Shown: piece after piece, positions 36,576 through 46,124 of the stretch
How the letters are laid out: every line of letters begins with the position of its first letter
Numbering within the stretch: the stretch's first letter is position 1
NCBI RefSeq assembly: GCF_002215035.1
Contig: NZ_NKFP01000004.1
Span: 63,726 to 127,725, forward strand
Direction: 5' to 3'
DNA length: 64,000 nucleotides
DNA from: Leptolyngbya ohadii IS1
GTDB taxonomy: Bacteria > Cyanobacteriota > Cyanobacteriia > Elainellales > Elainellaceae
The notes under the pieces: model-generated
Databases searched by the model: none
Told to the model about the DNA's origin: nothing
The model's input: the letters and a program-made list of their open reading frames with translations, nothing else
Made by a program: the position numbers and the translations under genes

Positions 36576-36611
36576 GTTTTCCTCCTGGTTTTCCTCCTGG
36601 TTTTCCTCGTT
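36576..36611. repeat. 12-bp tandem repeat, about three copies
   Basis: gttttcctcctg occurs twice in a row, followed by a partial third copy gttttcctcgtt. Confidence 0.85.
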
Positions 36612-36709
36612 CCAATGCTCTGTGTTGGAATGCTTACAGGAGGCTCTGCGTCCATTTCAAATTAGCTAGCGGCAGAGCCGCATCCAAACCATATCCAGGC
36701 TGAGCCTGG
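36612..36709. repeat. Probable interspersed palindromic repeat
   Basis: The stretch contains ttccaatgctctgtgttggaa (inverted ends TTCCAA/TTGGAA), aggaggctctgcgtcc, ggcagagcc and a perfect ccaggc-tga-gcctgg palindrome at 36695-36709. Strings of this GCTCTGC/GGCAGAGCC kind recur in many cyanobacterial intergenic regions; membership of a defined family would need a genome comparison. Confidence 0.5.
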
Positions 36710-36736
36710 ACACCAGACAGAACATATAATTCGCAC

Positions 36737-36762
36737 AAAAAAAGACTGGAACCATGTCCAGC
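36737..36762 (-). terminator. Rho-independent terminator of ftsH
   Basis: On the minus strand CTGGA pairs with TCCAG across a 6-base loop and is followed by T, C and a run of seven T. It lies about 30 bases beyond the ftsH stop codon. The stem is short (5-6 bp). Confidence 0.75.
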
Positions 36763-36792
36763 CTGATTGATTAGAATTTCATGCGATTCGGC

Positions 36793-38679
36793 TTAGAGCT
36801 TCGGAACGTACTGCTCTTTCTCCGGAACGATAGTATATTCCGCCACAATTTGACGAAACTCTTCGCCGTCGATCGTCTCTTTCTCGATCAGCAAATCCAC
36901 GAGGCGATCGATCACTTCCCGATTGTCGCGGATGATCTTGCAGGACTGGTCGTAACAGTGCTCCACGATCGATCGCACCTGGGCATCAATGCGAGCTGCA
37001 ATTTCCTCCGAGTATTCGGAGCGAGACATCCAATCCCGTCCCAGGAAAACTTCACCCTGCTGGCTTTCCAGCGAGAGCGGTCCCAGGTCAGACATTCCGA
37101 AGCGAGTTACCATCTGCCGCGCCATGCCTGCTACCTGCTGAAGGTCACCGCCTGCACCCGTGGTCACTTCCGCATCGCCAAAGATCACCTGCTCGGCAGC
37201 TCGTCCGCCCAGCGCACCCGTAATCCGTGCGAGAAGCTGTGCCCGCGAAATCAAGCCCTGCTCCTCATTCGGCGTAAACCAGGTAAGCCCCTGAGCCTGT
37301 CCGCGAGGAATCAGCGTGACCTTCTGCACCGGATCGTGATCCTTCATCAGGGTTCCGACGATCGCGTGTCCGATTTCGTGGTAGGCAATCAGTCGCTTGC
37401 TCTTGCTGTCCACCAAGGGCGTTCCTTCCATCCCAGCCACCACCCGATCGACCGCATCATCGATTTCGAGCATGGTGATGGTTTCCTTACGGCGACGGGC
37501 TGTGAGAATTGCCGCCTCGTTCAGCAGGTTTGCCAGATCCGCTCCGGTGAATCCAGGAGTCCGACGGGCGATCGCTTCCAGGGAGACAGAAGGATCGAGT
37601 TTTTTGTTGCGGGAGTGAACTTGCAGCACTTCCAGACGACCTTTGATGTCCGGTGCGTCTACCGTGACCTGTCGATCGAAACGACCGGGACGCAGCAGCG
37701 CCGAGTCGAGGACATCCGGTCTGTTTGTCGCCGCGATGATAATGATGCCCGTATTGCCCTCGAAGCCGTCCATCTCGGTGAGTAACTGGTTCAGGGTTTG
37801 TTCCCGCTCGTCGTTACCGCCACCGATACCCGCTCCCCGCTGACGACCCACTGCGTCAATTTCATCGATAAAGATGATACAGGGCGCGTTTTCCTTTGCC
37901 TTCTTAAACAGGTCACGCACCCGCGACGCACCCACACCCACAAACATCTCGACGAATTCGGAGCCGGAGATGCTGAAGAAGGGTACGCCTGCCTCACCGG
38001 CGATCGCCTTTGCCAGCAGGGTTTTACCCGTTCCGGGAGGACCCACCAGCAGCACGCCTTTGGGAATCTTTGCGCCAACTGCGGTAAAGCGTTCGGGTTT
38101 CTTGAGGAAGGTGACGACTTCCTGAAGTTCTTCTTTTGCTTCTTCGATGCCTGCCACGTCGTCAAACATGACGCCCGTTTTGGCTTCCATCATGAAACGA
38201 GCCTTGGACTTGCCAAAGTTCATCGCCTGACCGGGACCACCCGGAACGTTGCTGGAGCGGCGGAACAAAAAGAAGAGTCCACCAATCAACAGCAGGGGGA
38301 AGATGAGATTGCCCACCAAGCCCCAAACCGCGCCATCATTGCGGGGCGGATGAATATCAAAGCTAACGTTGTCTTCGCGCAGGCGAGTAATCAGCTCCGG
38401 ACTATTTCCGGGCAGATCAACGCGCAGCCGCTGCATCCGACCATCAAGATCCGGATCGATCGCTTCGACAATAGCAGTTCTGCCACCTTCATACAGGTCA
38501 ACGCTGGTGACGCGCCCCTGATTCAGGTAGTCGAGAAAGCGCCCGTAGGTCATACGAGTGCTTGCCGTATTGTTGGCAGCAGTCATAGGAGCGGTCGAGA
38601 ATGCGCCCTGCCACAGGAAAAAGCCAATGATCAGGGCTGGCAGTGTCCAGAGAAGGATAACTCTCCAGGATAGTTTCAT
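36793..38679 (-). CDS. ftsH: ATP-dependent zinc metalloprotease FtsH (FtsH2/Slr0228-like)
   Basis: Membrane-anchored AAA+ protease that extracts and degrades proteins; the cyanobacterial FtsH2 type removes damaged D1 in photosystem II repair. The ATG at 38679 gives 628 residues starting [20 protein letters not shown], close to my memory of Synechocystis Slr0228; the frame upstream to 38763 is not family-like. Order: N-terminal helix, lumenal domain ([20 protein letters not shown]), second helix near 155-170, Walker A GPPGTGKT, Walker [13 protein letters not shown] region, then the zinc motif HEIGH. It is monocistronic, with the terminator at 36737-36762. Confidence 0.97.
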   Translation of the reverse strand: MKLSWRVILLWTLPALIIGFFLWQGAFSTAPMTAANNTASTRMTYGRFLDYLNQGRVTSVDLYEGGRTAIVEAIDPDLDGRMQRLRVDLPGNSPELITRLREDNVSFDIHPPRNDGAVWGLVGNLIFPLLLIGGLFFLFRRSSNVPGGPGQAMNFGKSKARFMMEAKTGVMFDDVAGIEEAKEELQEVVTFLKKPERFTAVGAKIPKGVLLVGPPGTGKTLLAKAIAGEAGVPFFSISGSEFVEMFVGVGASRVRDLFKKAKENAPCIIFIDEIDAVGRQRGAGIGGGNDEREQTLNQLLTEMDGFEGNTGIIIIAATNRPDVLDSALLRPGRFDRQVTVDAPDIKGRLEVLQVHSRNKKLDPSVSLEAIARRTPGFTGADLANLLNEAAILTARRRKETITMLEIDDAVDRVVAGMEGTPLVDSKSKRLIAYHEIGHAIVGTLMKDHDPVQKVTLIPRGQAQGLTWFTPNEEQGLISRAQLLARITGALGGRAAEQVIFGDAEVTTGAGGDLQQVAGMARQMVTRFGMSDLGPLSLESQQGEVFLGRDWMSRSEYSEEIAARIDAQVRSIVEHCYDQSCKIIRDNREVIDRLVDLLIEKETIDGEEFRQIVAEYTIVPEKEQYVPKL

Positions 38680-39129
38680 AGTGGTGTGTTGCCTCTGATG
38701 AATGCAGCAAGTCCGGCGGCGACTGAATCGGAAGGATTTGCTATAGAAATATCCCGACCCCATCAGGGAGTCAATTCATCGATCGTTTGATTTAGTCGCT
38801 TGTAATCTTCAGTGTAATTCTCATCTTTTGTTTCGCCTGAATGCCGACAGAAGATGAGTCGCCACTGAACTTGCTGAGAACGAATCTTAACTAAATTTAA
38901 CGTAATTGACAGCGTTAGGGCAACTTATCGACGGACTGCCGTTGTGCCGCCCGATAGAGATTAAAAATATTTGGAACGGGTGTACTATTTGAGAAAATCG
39001 TGATAGAACAAACGTATCAAAATTCTTCAAGGCTGATCTGTGGCAGATCTGGCAAATCTTCCATTAAGTCTCTTACTGATAGCCCCCTTCATCAATCCTC
39101 CCTTTAATTTCATGAGGCGATCGAATCCT
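38680..39129. other. Divergent spacer between ftsH and the ParM-like gene
   Basis: About 450 bases. It must contain the promoters of both genes. I looked for tandem iterons that could be a parC-like centromere next to the actin-like gene and see none. A TTGACA occurs near 38907 on the plus strand without a convincing -10. Confidence 0.5.
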
Positions 39130-40203
39130 ATGGCAGGAAAATCTTCTAGCTCTCAGCCCAGCGTCCCTTCCCACTCTATTCTGAGCGTCGATTTAGGACG
39201 GACTTCCACTAAAGCCAGCGTCGGACGCAATCCCGATCAGGTTGTTCTGATTCCCGCCAATGTTGCCCATCTCACAGTAGAACAGGTGCGACGCGGCGGC
39301 TTTGAATCCCAGTGTACCGATCCGCTGCTGGATGTCTGGTTGGAGTTTCAGGGGCGGGGCTATGCGATCGGGCAGCTAGGTGCAGATTTTGGAGCCGATC
39401 TGGGTGTCGGGCGATCGAAGGTGGAGGACGCCCTGATTAAGGTGTTGGCTTGCGTCGGTTACTTTGGCTTGCGCGATCGGATTTCGGTGGTGGTGGGACT
39501 GCCCTACTATTCTCAGGAACAGTTCGATCGGGAAAAGGAGCATTTGATCAGCCTGCTGCGAAGCCCCCATGTGATGAGCTATCGGGGCGAACTGGTTGCC
39601 ATTGAGGTAGAGCAGGTCTGGGTGATGCCGGAAGGGTACGGCAGTTTGATCTGGTGCGAGGCGGATAAGAAAGCGTCCGGTGCGGATTTTCCCAATCTCT
39701 CGGTCGCAGTAGTCGATATCGGACACCAAACCACGGACTTTTTGACGATCGATCGTTTCCGGTTTGCCAGAGGCGCATCGAAGAGCGAACCCTTCGCCAT
39801 GAGCCAGTTTTATGAGCAGGTAGCGGCGCAAATCCAGGGGGCAGATAGTCAGTCCCTTTCCCTGATTGAGGCAGTGAATCGACCGGAAGGAGAACGGTTT
39901 TTCCGTCCGCGTGGAGCAACCAGTCCCACCAATCTGGATGACATTTTGCCTAGCCTGCGGCGCAGCTTTGCCCGTGATTTATCTACCCGGTTTGTGGAAT
40001 GGCTCCCAGAACGGGTCACGGATGTAATTGTGAGCGGCGGCGGCGGCGAATTTTTCTGGAACGAACTGCGTCCCCTGCTGAAGGAAGCCCGTTTGAAGGG
40101 ACATCTGGCAAAACCCTCCCGCAAAGCAAATGCCCTGGGGCAATATCTCTACGGTGAAGCACAGTCCCTGATTTTGCTCAGCCAAGCCGCCACAAAAGCC
40201 TAG
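39130..40203 (+). CDS. Actin-like ATPase, ParM/StbA family
   Basis: A 357-residue protein from ATG 39130; ATG 39112 and GTG 39040 are alternatives, with GAGG 12 bases before 39130. The actin-fold signatures are present: phosphate-1 loop ILSVDLGRTSTKASV, VVGLPYYSQEQFDRE, phosphate-2 loop VAVVDIGHQTTDFLTI, the adenosine motif VIVSGGGGEFFW and a C-terminal NALGQYLYGEA. ParM proteins polymerise with ATP and push plasmid copies apart via ParR. This copy lies among ordinary chromosomal genes, 21 bases before a ribbon-helix-helix/coiled-coil gene that could be its adaptor. Confidence 0.85.
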   Translation: MAGKSSSSQPSVPSHSILSVDLGRTSTKASVGRNPDQVVLIPANVAHLTVEQVRRGGFESQCTDPLLDVWLEFQGRGYAIGQLGADFGADLGVGRSKVEDALIKVLACVGYFGLRDRISVVVGLPYYSQEQFDREKEHLISLLRSPHVMSYRGELVAIEVEQVWVMPEGYGSLIWCEADKKASGADFPNLSVAVVDIGHQTTDFLTIDRFRFARGASKSEPFAMSQFYEQVAAQIQGADSQSLSLIEAVNRPEGERFFRPRGATSPTNLDDILPSLRRSFARDLSTRFVEWLPERVTDVIVSGGGGEFFWNELRPLLKEARLKGHLAKPSRKANALGQYLYGEAQSLILLSQAATKA

Positions 40204-40224
40204 ATTCACACTGCGGATTTACCT

Positions 40225-40827
40225 ATGCTCGACCGCTTCGCGCAACCGTCCCAGGCACGCCAGCAATTTCTCACACCCCCAGATCAGAGACCATCCCCAA
40301 TAGAACATCGCGCCTCCTACTGCAATCGATCGGTCTGGTTTACGGCAACCGATGCCGATCAGCTTTTGCTGCAAACGATCGACGATTTGCTGGAAGCAGG
40401 CGACTACAGCAGCTTTAGCGATCTGTGCAAACAGGCACTCCGAGCCTGGCTCCTTCCCGACGAGCCGCAGACCGATCCATCGCTGATGATGCTGCAACAG
40501 CAGATGATGGCACTCCAGCTTCAGGTAAACCAGCTTTCTCAGCAGCTTGCTCAAACTGCCCAGACTGCTCCATCTGTTCCGTCCGGTTCTGCGGAGTTGC
40601 GCCCTGCTCTAATCACCACCTTAGAGGCACAGGTTTCTGCCCTGCTTGAGCGAGTTGCCCACCTTGAAGCACGGACTGTCCAGACGGAGTCCCCTAAATC
40701 GGCGCAGGAGTTTGTCCTGCCGAATCGGGCTATTCCGCCTCTTTCAGTTGATTCAATTTCAGTCACTTCAATTCGCGAAGCCGATCCCCTGCTCGATCGC
40801 CTGGTGGCTCTGGTTGAAGATTTTTAG
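40225..40827 (+). CDS. Ribbon-helix-helix plus coiled-coil protein, possible ParR-like partner
   Basis: A 200-residue protein 21 bases after the actin-like gene on the same strand. Residues 33-75 (RSVWFTATDADQLLLQTIDD then SFSDLCKQALRAWLL) fit a strand-helix-helix DNA-binding unit. Residues 85-115 are Gln/Leu-rich (MMLQQQMMALQLQVNQLSQQ) and 130-155 (TTLEAQVSALLERVAHLEAR) have clear heptads, both likely coiled coil. The last 20 residues (EADPLLDRLVALVEDF) form an acidic amphipathic tail, as ParR uses to contact ParM. DNA binding and pairing with the upstream gene are inferred. Confidence 0.65.
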   Translation: MLDRFAQPSQARQQFLTPPDQRPSPIEHRASYCNRSVWFTATDADQLLLQTIDDLLEAGDYSSFSDLCKQALRAWLLPDEPQTDPSLMMLQQQMMALQLQVNQLSQQLAQTAQTAPSVPSGSAELRPALITTLEAQVSALLERVAHLEARTVQTESPKSAQEFVLPNRAIPPLSVDSISVTSIREADPLLDRLVALVEDF

Positions 40828-40839
40828 GGCGAAGAAGTT

Positions 40840-41391
40840 TTAGGGTTTCGTTTCGCTAATGCGAATCACATAGGGCGAGAAACTGTTTTGAGCAAAGGAA
40901 CCAACCCATACCTCGTAGGTTCCAGAGAGCCACTGTCCTGCAATGCCGGGATTCTTGCCGCTGTAGTCATCATTGCACCAGGTTCCGCCCGGTCCTCGCA
41001 CAATGATCGTGGTGTCTTCGTTGCTCTGAACTTGCAGACTCAGATAGTTGAAAAACTGCGTCAGAACGATCGTGTGATCCGGCTGAGTATCAATAAAGCC
41101 ATTGCACGGACCCGTTGCTGTGCTCGATCGCCCTGCGATTTCATTGGCTGAACGATCGCCGCCGCTGATGCCTCGAACCGTGGTCGGGTCAGGGGCAAAA
41201 CCGGGGCTGAGGGTTACGTTCTCGAAGATCGTTAAGGGTTGCCCAGGAGTTTGGGCATGAGCAGGCGCAGCGCCAATCCCGCTGATTACTCCGGACAGCA
41301 GCCCAGCAACGGTACTGGCGAACGCAGCATAAGAAATAACAGAGGCGAGTCCTGTCGATCGACGAGCGAGTTTCAACCCTAGCTGATTCAT
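40840..41391 (-). CDS. Secreted protein with PPC-like beta domain
   Basis: A 183-residue protein from the ATG at 41391 with GAGAG six bases upstream; the longer frame to 41577 is Cys-rich noise. A signal peptide ends at PAHA-Q near residue 46. The mature part (ENVTLSPGFAPDPTTVRGIS, CNGFIDTQPDHTIVLTQFFN, IIVRGPGGTWCNDDYSGKNP, GTYEVWVGSF) is beta-rich with two cysteines that could pair, resembling bacterial pre-peptidase C-terminal domains. It is probably periplasmic or extracellular; function unknown. Convergent with the ParR-like gene, 12 bases apart. Confidence 0.75.
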   Translation of the reverse strand: MNQLGLKLARRSTGLASVISYAAFASTVAGLLSGVISGIGAAPAHAQTPGQPLTIFENVTLSPGFAPDPTTVRGISGGDRSANEIAGRSSTATGPCNGFIDTQPDHTIVLTQFFNYLSLQVQSNEDTTIIVRGPGGTWCNDDYSGKNPGIAGQWLSGTYEVWVGSFAQNSFSPYVIRISETKP

Positions 41392-41589
41392 GATGGCTCT
41401 CAAACAATTCCGTTCACAGCATTCGTTCATGGCAGGCTCAAGCGAACCGGGAAGCAGGAAATTCGTTTCCCTACGCTCAAGTGAACCAGGGAACATGACC
41501 AGAGGCAATCCTAAACTGTTCCTGGAGCAAACACCAGGAATTGCAGCCGCAAAATTGCCTCCCGTCCAACGCAGCACGGACGTTGTTAT

Positions 41590-41661
41590 GTTGCTACGCG
41601 TTACGTTGCTACGCCGATTCGTTACACCAATTTCGTTACACCAATTTTTTACGCCGATTCT
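41590..41661. repeat. Mixed tandem repeats at the gltX 3' end
   Basis: gttgctacgc occurs at 41590-41599 and 41605-41614; cgttacaccaattt is perfectly duplicated at 41620-41633 and 41634-41647; tacgccgattc at 41610-41620 recurs at 41650-41660, where it is the last codons of gltX. On the minus strand nearly every unit carries a TAA or TAG, so the stop region has been duplicated several times. Confidence 0.8.
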
Positions 41662-43103
41662 GCAATCGCCACTGCCTGCTTCAGCCGGGACAATGCCATC
41701 TGATGCTGATGCAGCAGTATCCAGGACTCGACCAGATCCGGACCCTGTAGATCGCAGGTGAGCGCCGCCCGCAGGGATTTCATCAGCAGTCCCTTTTTAA
41801 TGCCCTGCGCCTTCACAACGGTTTGGACGATCGCCTGTGCCCCTTCTGCGGTCAGGTCTGTCACACCTTCGAGTTCTGTAATCACACCCTTCAGGGCATT
41901 GCCCACACCCTCTAGCTTCAATTGGGTCTGAGCCGCTTCGCTGTATTCCAAATTCGGATCGAACAGATAGCGGGTCATCGGTACGGCATCTTCCAGCCGC
42001 TCTAGGCTGGCAGCAACCAGGGCAGTTAATTTTTCCAGCCAGGAGCGGTCTCCCTCTGAATTAACCGGATAGCCTGCCTCTTGCCAGTAGGGGACTAGCA
42101 GATCGGTGAGTCGATCGATCGGCATGGCGTGAAGGTACTGGCTGTTGATCCAGTTGAGCTTGTCCCAGTCAAACTTTGCGCCCGCTTTGTTAACGCGATC
42201 GAAACTAAACTGCTTTGCGGCTTCCTCCAGCGTGAACAGCTCGGACATTCCCTCGGTTGGCGACCATCCCAGTAGCGTCATGTAGTTGCCGATCGCCTCT
42301 GCCGTGTAGCCCATGCGCTGAAAATCTGAAATAGAAGTCACTCCGTCCCGCTTCGAGAGCTTTGCGCCCGCCTGGTTCAAGATTAGCGGCGTATGTCCAA
42401 ACTGGGGCACGCTAGCTCCCAACGCTTCGTACAGCAGGATTTGCTTAGGCGTATTGCCAATGTGATCCTCTCCGCGAATGACGTGGCTAATCTGCATATC
42501 GATATCGTCTACCACCACCACGAAGTTGTAGAGGGGCTGTCCCACGTCTCCGGCATCCGCTGCCCGCGCAATCACCATATCGCCGCCCAGGTCGCGCCCC
42601 TTCCAGGTGACTTTGCCGCGCACCAGATCATTCCAGCTGACTTCGCGATCGTCATCAATCCTAAAGCGAATCACGGGCTTGCGTCCCTCTGCCACAAAAG
42701 CGGCTTCCTGCTCTGGCGTAAGGTTGCGGTGGCGGTTGTCGTAGCGGGGAGCTTCGTTGCGGGCTTTTTGCGCCTCGCGCATCGCGTCCAGTTCTTCCGG
42801 CGTGTCGTAGGCGCGATAGGCTAAGCCTTTGTCTAGCAGTTCTTTCACCTTATCGCGGTAAAGATCCAGCCGTTTCGTCTGGTAGAACGGTCCTTCGTCC
42901 CAGGTCAACCCCAGCCAGCTCAAGCCCTCCAGGATATTCTGGGTGTACTCGTCGCGCGATCGTTCCAGATCGGTATCTTCAATCCGCAGCACAAACTGTC
43001 CCCCGTTATGGCGGGCAAACAGCCAGTTGAAGACGGCAGTGCGGGCAGTACCAATGTGCAGCTTTCCGGTAGGACTGGGAGCAATACGAACGCGAACAGA
43101 CAT
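41649..43103 (-). CDS. gltX: Glutamyl-tRNA synthetase
   Basis: Charges tRNA-Glu with glutamate; in cyanobacteria the product also feeds tetrapyrrole synthesis through GluTR and is usually non-discriminating. The 484-residue class I enzyme has [20 protein letters not shown] (HIGH) at 6-25, the inserted tRNA acceptor domain, [20 protein letters not shown], and KLSKRDG as KMSKS equivalent near residue 250. The C-terminal helical anticodon domain is complete. It is transcribed alone; the stop lies inside a repeat cluster. Confidence 0.98.
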   Translation of the reverse strand: MSVRVRIAPSPTGKLHIGTARTAVFNWLFARHNGGQFVLRIEDTDLERSRDEYTQNILEGLSWLGLTWDEGPFYQTKRLDLYRDKVKELLDKGLAYRAYDTPEELDAMREAQKARNEAPRYDNRHRNLTPEQEAAFVAEGRKPVIRFRIDDDREVSWNDLVRGKVTWKGRDLGGDMVIARAADAGDVGQPLYNFVVVVDDIDMQISHVIRGEDHIGNTPKQILLYEALGASVPQFGHTPLILNQAGAKLSKRDGVTSISDFQRMGYTAEAIGNYMTLLGWSPTEGMSELFTLEEAAKQFSFDRVNKAGAKFDWDKLNWINSQYLHAMPIDRLTDLLVPYWQEAGYPVNSEGDRSWLEKLTALVAASLERLEDAVPMTRYLFDPNLEYSEAAQTQLKLEGVGNALKGVITELEGVTDLTAEGAQAIVQTVVKAQGIKKGLLMKSLRAALTCDLQGPDLVESWILLHQHQMALSRLKQAVAIAESA

Positions 43104-43298
43104 AAAAATTTCGAGTGAAGGAATTTAGAGCGAGGAAATCAGCAGGGCAATCCTTTCGCCTCTGATTGATTTTTCGCATTCTTAGAATTCTAGCGAGTCT
43201 CGATCGCCTCCGATGCGTCAGGTTTCTAAATTCTCTTTCTCCGAGGCAATCCGATATGAAAGTCGGTCGGGTAACTCGGGAATTTTTTGAGATCTTGT

Positions 43299-43327
43299 TT
43301 GACAAACCCCGCTGGAGTCTGCATAAT
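43299..43327 (+). promoter_or_regulatory. Sigma-70 promoter of tRNA-Asp
   Basis: A perfect -35 TTGACA (43299-43304), a 17-base spacer and -10 CATAAT (43322-43327). Transcription would start near 43334, about 30 bases before the tRNA. Confidence 0.75.
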
Positions 43328-43363
43328 AGAAGTCGCGCCAAACAAAAGAAAAGGCGAAGTTAA

Positions 43364-43437
43364 GGGACTGTAGTTCAATTGGTTAGAGCACCGCCCTGTC
43401 ACGGCGGAAGTTGCGGGTTCGAGCCCCGTCAGTCCCG
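43364..43437 (+). tRNA. tRNA-Asp (anticodon GTC)
   Basis: 74 bases. The acceptor stem GGGACTG pairs with CAGTCCC, discriminator G. The anticodon arm CCGCC-CTGTCAC-GGCGG exposes GTC. The T arm has GTTCGAG in the loop. CCA is not encoded. Confidence 0.97.
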
Positions 43438-43559
43438 TAAAAAGCAAAGTTCTTGGAAACTGCTCTTAGGGTTTTCCCCAAATGGTCAAATCTTCAATGT
43501 TTGAGATATTTCAAACTTGATTGTTTGCTATTTGCCTACTTTCAATTTATCTGAATTCC

Positions 43560-43589
43560 TTGTTTGTGTTAGGGATTATGGGATATACT
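43560..43589 (+). promoter_or_regulatory. Possible promoter of tRNA-Thr
   Basis: TTGTTT (43560-43565), an 18-base spacer and TATACT (43584-43589), about 28 bases before the mature tRNA. The sequence between the two tRNA genes (180 bases) holds nothing else definable. Confidence 0.5.
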
Positions 43590-43616
43590 ACTCAATTGTA
43601 TTGATAAAATAAGTTT

Positions 43617-43689
43617 GCTGGTGTAGCTCAGTTGGTAGAGCAGCTGATTTGTAATCAGCCGGTCGCAGGTTCGAGTCCCGTCACCAGCT
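43617..43689 (+). tRNA. tRNA-Thr (anticodon TGT)
   Basis: 73 bases. The acceptor stem GCTGGTG pairs with CACCAGC, discriminator T. The anticodon arm CTGAT-TTGTAA-TCAG region exposes TGT. D loop AGTTGGTAGA and T loop GTTCGAG are standard. CCA is not encoded. Confidence 0.97.
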
Positions 43690-43769
43690 TTATGGCAGTA
43701 ACTACTCCACGTTCTGGTAAAGTAACACTGTTGTCCTATGCCAAGCTGCCCTTTGCCAAGCCATGCTGC

Positions 43770-46124
43770 TTAGCTAGTCTTTACTAAGTCTGCAATGACT
43801 TTGATCAATGCCTCCGGTTCTACGGGCTTCGCAATATGGCGCTGAAATCCAGCCCTTACAGCCTGCTGCTGATCGTACTCTCCCACATAGGCAGTCAGGG
43901 CGATCGCAGGCAATTGTCTAGCCTGTTTGCTCAATCGATCGCGGATCTGCTGCATTAGCAGGTAGCCATCCACCTCAGGCATACCGATATCGCTGATGAG
44001 CAGACTAAATTCTGCTTGTTCAATGGCTTCTAATGCTTCACTGGCAGATTCTACAGCAGTCACGATCGCATGATTTTGCTCAAGCAGGAAGGCAATCAGG
44101 TCTCTTGCATCCGGATCATCATCCACTAGCAAAACTCGCAGCCCTTCAAAAGGGGAAGCGTTCAAAATAGGAGATGAAGCGTCACCACGGGAATAGGTTA
44201 CTTCTCGGCTTTCCGCTATGAGTGGCAGCGTGACCGTAAATGTTGCGCCCTGCCCTTCTCCCTGACTATCTGCTTGAACTGTTCCACCATGCAGTTCTAC
44301 CAGGTGACGCACGATTGCTAGCCCCAGCCCTAACCCCCCAAATTGGCGGGTCGTCTTACCATCCTCCTGGCGAAAATAGTCGAATACGTGGGGCAGGAAG
44401 TCGGGGTGAATGCCCTTGCCGGTGTCTCTGACTCGAATTTGAGCCTGAGCAGCGATCGGCTCTACCTCAATTTGGATTTGTCCTCCCTCCGGTGTAAATT
44501 TCACTGCATTACTCAGCAAATTCCAAATCACTTGCTGGAGACGGGCAGAATCTCCCAGGACTTGCATAGAAACTGGAGCAAGCAGCGTTTGAATTTGAAT
44601 GGACTTTACTTCTGCCGCTAGTCTTACTGTTTCAATGGCAGACTCAATGATGAATATCAAACTAACGGGAGCCATTTTGAGGTTCAGTTTTCCCTGCATG
44701 ATGCGGGAAACGTCTAAGAGATCCTCAATCAATTGAGTTTGCAGCTTGGCATTCCGCTCGATTGTCTCCAAGGCAAAAGCCGTTTTTGCAGCATCCAATC
44801 CGCCCGTGCGAAGCAGCTTAGACCAGCCCAAAATGGGGTTGAGAGGAGTTCTTAGTTCATGGGATAACACCGCCAAAAACTCATCCTTAATGCGGTTTGC
44901 TGCCTCGGCTTCTGCTCTTGCGGCTTCTGCTCGCGTCAGGTTTTCAGTCCGCTCCTGCTCCCGCTGCAACAGCAAGCTAGCCGCAGACTCTAGAGATTGC
45001 CCTAATAGGACAATTTCTTTAATTGAGAACGCACTTGAGAATGAGCTAGTCTGGGGCTGTCCACCCTTTGCCAGAGCGTCCGCAGCTGAGGCAGCCGAGG
45101 TAATACTGCGAGAAATTTGGCGGGAGAGGATGAACGCTCCAACACCGCTGATTAGGAGCAAAATCAAACCAGACCCTATTACAATCTCCATCGCTCGCTG
45201 AGCCGGTGCCTGCACCACATTAACAGGAACTGTGACAGCAACAGTCCAGGGTAAATTCCCGACCCGACAGAAGGCAACATAAACTTTTTTTCCTTCCAGG
45301 GTGGTATCGCGATAAATTCCCTCCGGTGCCTCTCCAATTTTCTCTAGAAAGGAGGGTGTCCCACGCTGCCCCACAAAGCGTTCAGGATCACGAGTGCGGG
45401 CAACAACGATCCCTCGCCCATCCACGATGGTGCGCGTCCATTCCCCATCAATCATTTCCTGCTGATTCACTACCTTGGCGATCGCTTTCTGATGAATGAC
45501 AGCCGTAAGAATGTACCGAGGACTATTACCCTGCATCACCGGGACACGAACCGGAAAGCCAAGAAGATTAGGATTTAGCCTTGAAGGAGCGAGATCGCCA
45601 ACGGTGGGTTGGCGGGTTTCAACCACCTGCTGTAGACTTGCCCGCTCTCTAACTTGAGGCAAGGGACGACCAAAAGGTCTTGTGGTGTTCACGAGTTGCT
45701 GCCCTTGGGGCGACAGGAGAATTACAGTTAACCACGATGGTTGCGTTTGTACGACTCGCTTTGCCTGTTCGTGAAAGCTTTCGAGATCACCCTGGCTGAG
45801 CTGTTCCGATGATGCCAGCGCTTCGAGCGTTCGGGTTGTGCTTGAAAGTTCGCGCTCTACCGTTTCTGATAGGTTCCGGGCTGATAGAAGAATGCGTCGC
45901 TCTGATGCTGCTTTTTCTTGGCTAGAAAGCTGATAAACAACCACAGCGGCAAACAGTACGACTGGAAGTAACGTTCCTGCCACAAGCAAGACAAGATACC
46001 ACCTTAGAGAAAGCGTTCCGCTACCGGAAAATATCGAAGGGAAATCTCTATTCCTATTCCTTAACGTGATCCGCTTGACAAGCATCCTAAAGAATTCAGT
46101 GCCTGTAAACTTGTCTTTTGCCAT
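43770..46124 (-). CDS. Hybrid sensor histidine kinase with periplasmic dCache-type sensor and receiver domain
   Basis: A 784-residue protein. One membrane helix (residues 41-65), a sensor region of about 230 residues (LLSPQGQQLVNTTRPFGRPL; FVGQRGTPSFLEKIGEAPEG), a second helix near 310-335, then a HAMP-like linker. HisKA follows with LSHELRTPLNPI (His about 422), then HATPase_c with NLLSNAVKFTP and GLGLGLAIVRHL, and a C-terminal receiver with LLVDDDPDARD and LLISDIGMPEVDG (Asp about 711). Ligand and target are unknown; no response-regulator gene is adjacent. About 80 bases separate its stop from tRNA-Thr, with an imperfect gccaag duplication between. Confidence 0.93.
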   Translation of the reverse strand: MAKDKFTGTEFFRMLVKRITLRNRNRDFPSIFSGSGTLSLRWYLVLLVAGTLLPVVLFAAVVVYQLSSQEKAASERRILLSARNLSETVERELSSTTRTLEALASSEQLSQGDLESFHEQAKRVVQTQPSWLTVILLSPQGQQLVNTTRPFGRPLPQVRERASLQQVVETRQPTVGDLAPSRLNPNLLGFPVRVPVMQGNSPRYILTAVIHQKAIAKVVNQQEMIDGEWTRTIVDGRGIVVARTRDPERFVGQRGTPSFLEKIGEAPEGIYRDTTLEGKKVYVAFCRVGNLPWTVAVTVPVNVVQAPAQRAMEIVIGSGLILLLISGVGAFILSRQISRSITSAASAADALAKGGQPQTSSFSSAFSIKEIVLLGQSLESAASLLLQREQERTENLTRAEAARAEAEAANRIKDEFLAVLSHELRTPLNPILGWSKLLRTGGLDAAKTAFALETIERNAKLQTQLIEDLLDVSRIMQGKLNLKMAPVSLIFIIESAIETVRLAAEVKSIQIQTLLAPVSMQVLGDSARLQQVIWNLLSNAVKFTPEGGQIQIEVEPIAAQAQIRVRDTGKGIHPDFLPHVFDYFRQEDGKTTRQFGGLGLGLAIVRHLVELHGGTVQADSQGEGQGATFTVTLPLIAESREVTYSRGDASSPILNASPFEGLRVLLVDDDPDARDLIAFLLEQNHAIVTAVESASEALEAIEQAEFSLLISDIGMPEVDGYLLMQQIRDRLSKQARQLPAIALTAYVGEYDQQQAVRAGFQRHIAKPVEPEALIKVIADLVKTS

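Larger units (their letters stand above)
36379..36792. other. Repeat-rich spacer between DUF2141 gene and ftsH
   Basis: 414 bases without a gene. It contains a 12-bp tandem repeat (36576-36611), an adjoining stretch with small palindromes of the kind scattered through cyanobacterial genomes (36612-36709) and the ftsH terminator (36737-36762). Confidence 0.7.

Noticed and set aside
38680-39129. parC-type centromere upstream of the actin-like gene
   Set aside because: No iterated direct repeats of 10-12 bp can be found in the region.
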